Of a stretch of DNA of 29,475 nt, positions 24,438 through 29,475 are shown in pieces. The DNA comes from an uncultured Clostridia bacterium (GTDB lineage: Bacteria > Bacillota > Clostridia > Christensenellales > Aristaeellaceae), in contig CALGYL010000228.1 in NCBI GenBank assembly GCA_937934775.1, positions 1 through 29,475 on the forward strand, given 5' to 3'. Position 1 is the first letter of the stretch; every line of letters begins with the position of its first letter. The position numbers and the translations under genes are program-made. Below the pieces are notes generated by a model. That model saw only the letters and a program-made list of their open reading frames with translations, searched no databases and had not been told where the DNA came from.

Positions 24438-25345
24438 TGCGCCTCCACCTCCACCTGCCAGGCGCGGTTGAGCAGCGCCACCAGTACGAGGATAACCAAC
24501 GCGGTCACCGTCGCCGCCGCCGACAATTTCTCAATTTCCAGCCCGGAAAACCAGTTGTTCAGCGTGTGCTGGATCAGGTAGATGCTGCCCTGCGGGTAGT
24601 TGCCCGCCACCAGCCACGCCTCCCGGTATGCCTTGAAGGCGTTCAGAAGCGCCAATACCATCACCGTAAACAGCGTCGGCTTCAGGCAGGGCAGCGTAAT
24701 CGAACGGAACTTCCGCCACGGCCCCGCGCCGTCGACATCCGCGGCCTCGTAGAGCGCCGCGGAGATTCCGTTGAGGCCGGTGAGAAAGAGCACCATGTTG
24801 TACCCGGCATTCTTCCACAGATAGCTGAGGATCAGGCAGAAAAGGGACCAGTCGGTCTTCATCCAGTCGATGGGCGTCAAGCCCAGCGAGGATATGAACG
24901 CGTTGGCGAGCCCGCTTTCGTGAAACAGAGCCTTCCATAAGAGCGCGATTGACGCAACGGGAACGGCCATCGGCAGAAGGAACGCGGCGCGGAGCGCGCC
25001 GCGCCCGTAAACGCGCTTGGAGAGCATCATAGCGAGAAAAAGGGAGAATACGACCAGCGCGGGCACGCACAGCGCCATGAAACGCCCGGTGTTCAGGCAG
25101 GCCTGCCGGAAGGAAGCATTCTGGAAGATCTCCCGGTAGAATTTCAATCCCACAAATTCGCCGGTCAGCGTGGTGGTCATGGAGCGGCGGATCGCGTCCG
25201 CAAACGGAACCATCACAAACAATAGACAACCGGCAAGGCTCGGCAGAATGAACAAGAACCCCGTCATCTCACCGCGCCCGCTTCGTCGGTTTCTGAAGCG
25301 GATTGACGGCGCCGGACGATTCCGCGCGATATTGACGCTACGCAA
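24434..25345 (-). CDS. Carbohydrate-type ABC transporter permease (MalF/UgpA family), TTG start
   Basis: A 303-residue permease with about six helices, the typical opening TGFLFILPSLAGCLLFVMVPF, and the EAA loop ALYEAADVDGAGPWRKFRSI. I chose a TTG start (25343-25345) because GGAGGT lies 6 bases upstream; the open frame extends 18 codons further to an ATG at 25397-25399 with no ribosome binding site. It is the first gene of the transporter locus, which runs permease, permease, HlyD-like adaptor, MacB-like protein, solute-binding fusion. I see no strong promoter in the bases before it, only a weak -10-like GATAAA preceded by TG around 25420. Confidence 0.88.
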   Translation of the reverse strand: MRSVNIARNRPAPSIRFRNRRSGRGEMTGFLFILPSLAGCLLFVMVPFADAIRRSMTTTLTGEFVGLKFYREIFQNASFRQACLNTGRFMALCVPALVVFSLFLAMMLSKRVYGRGALRAAFLLPMAVPVASIALLWKALFHESGLANAFISSLGLTPIDWMKTDWSLFCLILSYLWKNAGYNMVLFLTGLNGISAALYEAADVDGAGPWRKFRSITLPCLKPTLFTVMVLALLNAFKAYREAWLVAGNYPQGSIYLIQHTLNNWFSGLEIEKLSAAATVTALVILVLVALLNRAWQVEVEAQ

Positions 25346-25510
25346 AATGCTACCTCCCCGGCCTTCGCAGGCCATCCGGAAACCGCTACATCCAGCCATT
25401 TCCTTTTGTCAGAGGTAACTTTATCACAACAATCTTAATGGACTCTTTAGTTTGAATGTGCCGAGGAAAAAGATGGCACAGTTCTCCCTCTGTAAAATAT
25501 CATTTTCATA

Positions 25511-25539
25511 TTGACTAAATTCGATTTGGCGCATACAAT
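25511..25539 (+). promoter_or_regulatory. Promoter and operator-like dyad of the arsR operon
   Basis: -35 TTGACT (25511-25516), 17-base spacer, -10 TACAAT (25534-25539). The spacer carries CTAAAT-TCG-ATTTGG (25515-25529), a near-perfect inverted repeat placed where an ArsR-type repressor would block RNA polymerase. Confidence 0.75.
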
Positions 25540-25575
25540 GGTTGCATCAGGTATTCTGGATTTGGGGGATTGAAG

Positions 25576-25893
25576 ATGGAAACCACTTATGAGAAAAACG
25601 CGAAAGTTTTCAGAGCTTTCTGCGATGAAAAGCGGCTGCGGATCTTAGAACTGTTGCAGGGTGGTGAGCAATGCACCTGCAAGCTGATTGAGGAAATGAA
25701 CATGCCACAATCCACGCTCAGCTACCACATGAAGGTTCTTGTGGAATCTGGCGTTGTGGAGGGGCGTCAGGATGGAAAATGGACGCACTACCGCATCTGC
25801 GAGGAGGGCGGCCTCGCTGCGATGGACATTTTAAAGAGTCTTCTCGCGCCCTCGTCGATTCAGCGGCAGGGCAACCCATGTTGCGTAAAGTGA
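25576..25893 (+). CDS. ArsR-family metalloregulator
   Basis: A 105-residue winged-helix repressor. The recognition region is STLSYHMKVLVESGVV; before it stands GGEQCTCKLIEE, where the Cys-x-Cys pair occupies the metal site of ArsR/SmtB alpha-3 sensors (compare ELCVCDL). The C-terminus ends CCVK, another possible ligand pair. Such proteins release DNA on binding As(III), Sb(III) or related thiophilic ions. Start: ATG at 25576 with GGGGGA just upstream; an in-frame TTG two codons earlier is less likely. It leads an operon with a permease, a ferredoxin-like gene and a thioredoxin, and probably represses its own promoter. Confidence 0.9.
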   Translation: METTYEKNAKVFRAFCDEKRLRILELLQGGEQCTCKLIEEMNMPQSTLSYHMKVLVESGVVEGRQDGKWTHYRICEEGGLAAMDILKSLLAPSSIQRQGNPCCVK

Positions 25894-25957
25894 TGGAGCG
25901 GTTGCCGAAGCGAACCCATAATGACCGAACCAGTTTGGAAAGGGAGGGAAAAAAATC

Positions 25958-26971
25958 ATGCTAGCAATCGGGACGATCTGGGATTTCTTCCAGAACCAGA
26001 TTCTCGGCATGAAATGGCTGAACGCGTTGATCGAGAGCGGTCTCACCGCGCTCGGCTTGGACACCGCAAACCGCTGGGTCGGAAGCGCGCAGTTCTTTCT
26101 TTATGATGTGATCAAGATCACGCTGCTGTTATGCCTCCTGATCTTCCTGATCAGCTATATCCAAAGCTACTTTCCGCCGGAGCGGAGCAAAAAAATCCTC
26201 GGCCGGTTCCGTGGAATCTGGGCGAATTGCATCGCGGCGCTGCTCGGGACGGTGACGCCGTTCTGCTCCTGCTCATCGATCCCGCTGTTCATCGGCTTCA
26301 CCTCCGCCGGGCTGCCGCTTGGCGTCACCTTCTCGTTTCTGATCTCCTCTCCCATGGTCGATCTTGGCTCGCTGCTGCTTCTGGCGAGCATCTTCGGCGC
26401 AAAGGTCGCAATCCTCTACGTCGTGGTCGGGCTTGTAGTCGCCGTGGTCGGCGGTTCGCTCATTGAGAAGCTCCATATGGAGAAGTACGTAGAAAGCTTC
26501 ATTATGACGGCGGGCGGCGTGGACATTGAGTCGCCGGACCTCACGAAGCGCGATCGGCTCCAGTACGCAAAGGAGCAGACGCTCGCCACTTTCAAAAAGG
26601 TTTCCCCGTACATTCTGGTCGGCGTAGGCATCGGCGCGGCAATCCACAACTGGATACCGGAGGAATGGGTTGCGGCTGTCCTTGGAAACGACAACCCATT
26701 CGGCGTGATCCTTGCGACCTTGATCGGCGTCCCGATGTACGCGGACATTTTCGGCACCATCCCCATCGCGGAAGCGCTGCTGGGAAAGGGCGCGCTGCTG
26801 GGTTCGATTCTGTCGTTCATGATGGCGGTCACGACGCTGTCGCTTCCGTCGATGATCATGCTCCGCAAGGCGGTAAAGCCAAAGCTGCTGGCGCTGTTCA
26901 TCGTGATCTGCACCGTCGGAATCATCCTCGTCGGATACTTCTTCAACATGATCCAGGGATTTATTCTGTAG
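25958..26971 (+). CDS. ArsP/YraQ-family permease (DUF318), probable organoarsenical efflux
   Basis: A 337-residue permease with about eight helices. The signature is TPFCSCSSIPLFIGFTSAG, then FLISSPMVDLGS and the second half LIGVPMYADIFGTIPIAEAL. In characterised ArsP the Cys residues of this type of segment coordinate trivalent methylated arsenic for export; other members have unknown substrates. The ATG at 25958 follows AGGGAGG at about 9 bases, 64 bases after arsR. The neighbours (ArsR-type sensor, thiol-redox protein) support metalloid or thiophilic-metal detoxification; substrate not proven. Confidence 0.88.
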   Translation: MLAIGTIWDFFQNQILGMKWLNALIESGLTALGLDTANRWVGSAQFFLYDVIKITLLLCLLIFLISYIQSYFPPERSKKILGRFRGIWANCIAALLGTVTPFCSCSSIPLFIGFTSAGLPLGVTFSFLISSPMVDLGSLLLLASIFGAKVAILYVVVGLVVAVVGGSLIEKLHMEKYVESFIMTAGGVDIESPDLTKRDRLQYAKEQTLATFKKVSPYILVGVGIGAAIHNWIPEEWVAAVLGNDNPFGVILATLIGVPMYADIFGTIPIAEALLGKGALLGSILSFMMAVTTLSLPSMIMLRKAVKPKLLALFIVICTVGIILVGYFFNMIQGFIL

Positions 26972-26983
26972 GAAGCGTTCTAT

Positions 26984-27309
26984 ATGACCAGAACACGGTC
27001 TCCCGTCGTCGATTCTTTGACCTGCATTGAATGCGCAACCTGTGCGCGAAATGACCGCACGGCGTCTATGATGAGGCGAAAGCGCCGACGTCGGTTGTGA
27101 AGAGCCCGGACGAAGGCGTCAACCACTGCCACGGCTGCGGAAATCGCTGCCCGGCCGGTGCGATCACGTACGTCGGCGACGATACAAACTGGACGCCGCA
27201 AAAGGGCAAATCGGAAGAAGCGCCTGCCGCATGCGGATGCGGCGGCGAATGCGATGCGGCGCCCGATCAAGAAAGCCGTCGGGGCGCATGCGTAAACAGC
27301 GCGAAGTAG
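26984..27309 (+). pseudogene. Ferredoxin-like 4Fe-4S protein gene with a one-base frameshift
   Basis: From the ATG at 26984 (AGGAAG 8 bases upstream) the frame reads DSLTCIECATCA, a first Cys cluster, then breaks: at about 27050-27058 one base is missing (or two extra), and the original frame stops at a TGA near 27100. Restoring one base gives GVYDEAKAPTSVVKSPDEGVN, then the second cluster CHGCGNRCPAGAITYVGDDT, and an intact tail to 27309. The frame-restored protein would be about 108 residues. The break sits inside the first iron-sulfur motif, so each fragment alone lacks a complete cluster set. The tail contains EEAPAACGCGGECDA, similar to the start of the thioredoxin encoded next. Sequencing error remains possible. 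Confidence 0.78.
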
Positions 27310-27353
27310 CGCGAAATCTACGAGATCAATCAATAATCAAGGAGGAATGCATT

Positions 27354-27701
27354 ATGGGACTGTTTGGAAAGAAGACGGCGAAGGAAGAGGCTCCCTGCTG
27401 CGGTGGCAACTGTGATGCCGAGAGCATGGCGAAGGCGGAGACGGCAAAGTCGGAAGGCGTTTCCGTCAAGATATTGGGCAGCGGCTGCGCAAAGTGCAAC
27501 CAGCTTGAAGCCGCGACGAAGGCGGCGCTTGAACAGCTTGGCATGGATTCGGCAATCGACCATGTGCGAGATTTCGCGCAGATCGCGGCCTACGGTGTGA
27601 TGTCCACGCCCGCGCTGGTGGTGGATGGCAAAGTCGTCTCCTACGGCAAGGTGCTGAAAACCGAAGAGGTGGTCAGCATCCTCAAGAAGGTCAGATGTTA
27701 A
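27354..27701 (+). CDS. Small thioredoxin-fold protein (redox-active disulfide type)
   Basis: A 115-residue protein with the core VKILGSGCAKCNQLEAATKAAL (active CxxC as GCAKC), then GVMSTPALVVDGKVV containing the cis-Pro and conserved Val/Asp/Gly, and a final KKVRC. This matches the archaeal/bacterial small thioredoxin family found next to DUF318 permeases. The first 35 residues are an extension with CCGGNCDAE, a cysteine-rich segment that may bind the same metalloid. Start ATG at 27354 after AAGGAGG at 8 bases. Expected role: delivering reduced thiols to, or reducing the substrate of, the ArsP-like permease; inferred from context only. Confidence 0.88.
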   Translation: MGLFGKKTAKEEAPCCGGNCDAESMAKAETAKSEGVSVKILGSGCAKCNQLEAATKAALEQLGMDSAIDHVRDFAQIAAYGVMSTPALVVDGKVVSYGKVLKTEEVVSILKKVRC

Positions 27702-27730
27702 CGGAAACCATCCCAGTACGCCGTAGGATG

Positions 27731-27761
27731 AGGCGGGAAGCAGGGCACTGCTTACCCGCCT
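27731..27761. terminator. Strong hairpin after the arsR operon
   Basis: AGGCGGG-AAGCAG (27731-27743) pairs with CTGCTT-A-CCCGCCT (27748-27761), 13 pairs with a single bulged A and a 4-base loop. No T-run follows on the plus strand, so it may be an inefficient terminator or part of the mobile-element edge. Confidence 0.45.
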
Positions 27762-27842
27762 TGACTGCACGGTAGCATACCCCGGGCGGCCTTGTCAAGG
27801 GCGGACGCTTTAGCGGCCGTTCACCTGCCCTTGACTGGACGG
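27761..27842. repeat. Direct repeats near the transposase remnant
   Basis: TTGACTGCACGG (27761-27772) and TTGACTGGACGG (27831-27842) match in 11 of 12 positions, 70 bases apart, with a palindrome CCTTG-T-CAAGG (27790-27800) between. They may be decayed ends of the adjacent IS. Confidence 0.5.
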
Positions 27843-27866
27843 CCGGGTTATGCTTTCCCGGTTCCT

Positions 27867-28058
27867 TCAGGGCAGTCGGTCGGCGAAGAAGATCTCAAGC
27901 TGAGAGTGGATCAGGCCCCAATCCTGCCGTCTGCCAATCCACTTTTTCGTGATATCCATCGTCGCCAGGTAAAGCATCTTCAGGAGGCTATCGTCGGTCG
28001 GGAAGATGAGCTTGGCCTCTATGACATTTTTTCCGCGCCAGTTTTTATCATTTTATCA
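27867..28058 (-). pseudogene. C-terminal remnant of an IS256-family transposase
   Basis: Read on the minus strand from about 28058 to the TGA at 27867, the frame gives FPTDDSLLKMLYLATMDITK, then KWIGRRQDWGLIHSQLEIFF and ADRLP before the stop, the typical end of IS256/mutator-type transposases (DDE family). The frame runs into stop codons upstream and no further transposase sequence follows, so about 60 residues remain of a protein normally near 400. The DDE residues are absent, so it cannot transpose by itself. Confidence 0.8.
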
Positions 28059-28090
28059 CCGCCACTGACAAAAACCAGCTTTTCTCCCTA

Positions 28091-28121
28091 TTGACTTGAA
28101 GTGAAGTTTAACCTCTATAAT
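28091..28121 (+). promoter_or_regulatory. MerR-type promoter of the aldo/keto reductase
   Basis: -35 TTGACT (28091-28096), a 19-base spacer, and a perfect -10 TATAAT (28116-28121). A 19-base spacer with good boxes is the hallmark of promoters twisted into activity by MerR-family activators, several of which control aldo/keto reductases and aldehyde stress genes. No MerR gene is in the window. Confidence 0.65.
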
Positions 28122-28402
28122 TATATTGCGTCCCTATGAGTGTCAAGCAATCGGCAACAGCCCTGCTTCAATCCTTTGTTCAGTTTTCGTGAGCCGTGGA
28201 TGCCTTCCCGGTGTTGGCGCATGGCGCGCGTTGCCATTCACGAAGTACGATTGAGTCAACAGAAGGAGAAGCGTCAGTTTTTGCCGATACCCTCTGCCCG
28301 CGATACTGGAAGGGCTTGCCGGAGATCCGCAATCACGCAAACCATTTGCCGTAATCCAAACGGTGAGCCACGGTTTGTCTCAACTGGAAAGGAGGAACTT
28401 CC
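28122..28402 (+). other. Untranslated leader of about 280 bases before the aldo/keto reductase
   Basis: Nothing convincing is coded here. A short ATG frame at 28137 encodes 18 residues and stops. Longer frames are without ribosome binding sites. The region could be a truncated regulator gene deleted by the adjacent IS, or a leader RNA. Confidence 0.4.
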
Positions 28403-29371
28403 ATGCGGTACAATGTACTTCAAAAAACCAATCTCAAGGTTTCTCAATTGAGCCTGGGCACCATGATGTTCGGCGGACAGACGGATGAAGCCGACAGTAT
28501 TGCCATCATGGATTACGCCTTTGATCATGGTGTGAACTTTATCGACACGGCCAACGCATACAATCAGGGCCAGAGCGAGGTGATCGTGGGCAAATGGCTG
28601 AAGAACCACCGGCACGATACCATCCTCGCCACCAAGGTCTTCGGGCAGATGGGCGACAACCCCAACGACTCGGGGCTCAGCCGCCGCAACATCCTGGCAT
28701 CGGTTGACGCAAGCCTGACCCGCCTGGACACGGACCATATCGACATCTACTATATGCACGCGCCCGATTATCAGACGGATCTTGAGGAATCGCTTGAGGC
28801 AATGAACGGCCTGGTCAAAGCCGGTAAGATCCGGTATATCGCCGTGAGCAATTATGCCGCGTGGCAGATCGGGGACATGCTGCATATTTGCGACAAGCGA
28901 AACTATGTGGCGCCTGTGATCACGCAAAATGTGTACAACCTCATCACGCGAGGGGTCGAGGCGGAACTTCTGCCCTTTCTGCAGGCGCACAAAATCGATA
29001 TGACGATATACAACCCGATTGCCGGCGGATTTCTGGCCGGCAAACACAGGCCGGGAACCCCCGCGGAGAACACTCGCTTTGCCAACAATCCTTCGTACTA
29101 CAGCCGCTATTGGTCGGAAGAGAATTTCAGCGCAGTTGACAGGCTTACCGGGATCGCCGCGAAGTACGGCATGAGCATTCTGGAGCTTGCGATGAAGTGG
29201 TGCGCCGCCCAGCGCGCGGTCGTCAGCATCATCAGCGGCGCGAGCCGTCCGGAACAGATCGCGCAGAACATCGCGTCACTGGAGGGCGATCCGCTCAGCG
29301 AGCATGCGCTCGCCGAGTGCGACGAGGTCTGGCGCTCGCTGGCCGGTACCCGTTTCGCCTATAACCGCTGA
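28403..29371 (+). CDS. Aldo/keto reductase
   Basis: A 322-residue (alpha/beta)8-barrel NADPH-dependent oxidoreductase. Visible conserved elements: the opening LKVSQLSLGTMMFG, FIDTANAYNQGQSE with the catalytic Asp and Tyr, LATKVFG with the catalytic Lys, IDIYYMHAPD with the catalytic His, and the C-terminal cofactor segment IISGASRPEQIAQNI. Length fits the family (subfamily of YghZ/general stress protein 69 type). It would reduce aldehydes or ketones; natural substrate not deducible. ATG at 28403 follows AAAGGAGG. The promoter upstream has the 19-base MerR-type spacer, suggesting induction by an aldehyde or electrophile. Confidence 0.94.
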   Translation: MRYNVLQKTNLKVSQLSLGTMMFGGQTDEADSIAIMDYAFDHGVNFIDTANAYNQGQSEVIVGKWLKNHRHDTILATKVFGQMGDNPNDSGLSRRNILASVDASLTRLDTDHIDIYYMHAPDYQTDLEESLEAMNGLVKAGKIRYIAVSNYAAWQIGDMLHICDKRNYVAPVITQNVYNLITRGVEAELLPFLQAHKIDMTIYNPIAGGFLAGKHRPGTPAENTRFANNPSYYSRYWSEENFSAVDRLTGIAAKYGMSILELAMKWCAAQRAVVSIISGASRPEQIAQNIASLEGDPLSEHALAECDEVWRSLAGTRFAYNR

Positions 29372-29381
29372 ACGAACGACC

Positions 29382-29400
29382 GGGCGGCGCGAAACCGCCC
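29382..29400 (+). terminator. GC hairpin after the aldo/keto reductase
   Basis: GGGCGG (29382-29387), seven bases, CCGCCC (29395-29400), 11 bases after the stop codon. No T-run follows, so termination strength is uncertain. Confidence 0.4.
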
Positions 29401-29475
29401 GCGCTGCACGCTCCGAACACGGAAGCCCTTTACGCGCAACTGCAACGGAACCAATGCCAATCGAAAAGAAAGAAG

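Noticed and set aside
27761..27842. CRISPR-like array
   Set aside because: Only two imperfect short repeats with unequal surroundings; better explained as IS-edge repeats.

Overview
The window looks like chromosomal DNA of a GC-rich, endospore-forming Clostridia-type Firmicute. The evidence is a set of sporulation and germination genes (spoIIIAA, bofA, spoIIR, sleB, ypeB and a SPOCS/LysM coat-morphogenesis protein), strong AGGAGG-type ribosome binding sites, sigma-A promoters with 17-base spacers, and a CIRCE/HrcA heat-shock operator. No species can be assigned from the sequence alone. UGA is an ordinary stop here, since several genes end in the ATGA start/stop overlap.

Layout. Bases 1-704 (minus): the 5' part of spoIIIAA preceded by bofA. 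Bases 812-2950 (plus): htpG (Hsp90) under a CIRCE operator, with a repeat-expanded acidic linker and a terminator. Bases 3027-4094 (plus): a membrane-anchored endonuclease/exonuclease/phosphatase-family protein. Bases 4191-9155 (minus): a developmental cluster in the order sipL-like, ispE, spoIIR, sleB, ypeB, whose last three genes overlap by 4 bases each. Bases 9307-10404 (plus): a DUF362/ferredoxin protein. Bases 10490-12200 (minus): a ChrB-N-like protein coupled to an MFS exporter, with a dyad over the promoter. Bases 12495-14695 (minus): cheW overlapping a methyl-accepting chemotaxis gene that carries an in-frame TGA at codon 31. Bases 14696-15411: a gap with no convincing gene. Bases 15412-17658 (minus): an OmpR-type response regulator and its histidine kinase.

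Bases 17821-25345 (minus) hold the most unusual locus: two carbohydrate-type ABC permeases, a long coiled-coil HlyD/MacA-like adaptor, a MacB/FtsX-like membrane protein, and a secreted protein joining an N-terminal propeller-like region to a C-terminal solute-binding fold. Tight spacing and overlaps suggest one transcript. No ATPase is encoded in the window. The two-component system lies immediately downstream on the same strand.

Bases 25576-27701 (plus) are a metalloid-resistance-like operon: ArsR repressor, ArsP/YraQ permease, a frameshifted ferredoxin-like gene and a small thioredoxin. The last two share a cysteine-rich tail motif. Bases 27731-28058 hold hairpins, direct repeats and the C-terminal remnant of an IS256-family transposase. 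Bases 28091-29371 hold an aldo/keto reductase behind a promoter with the 19-base spacer typical of MerR-activated promoters and a roughly 280-base untranslated leader.
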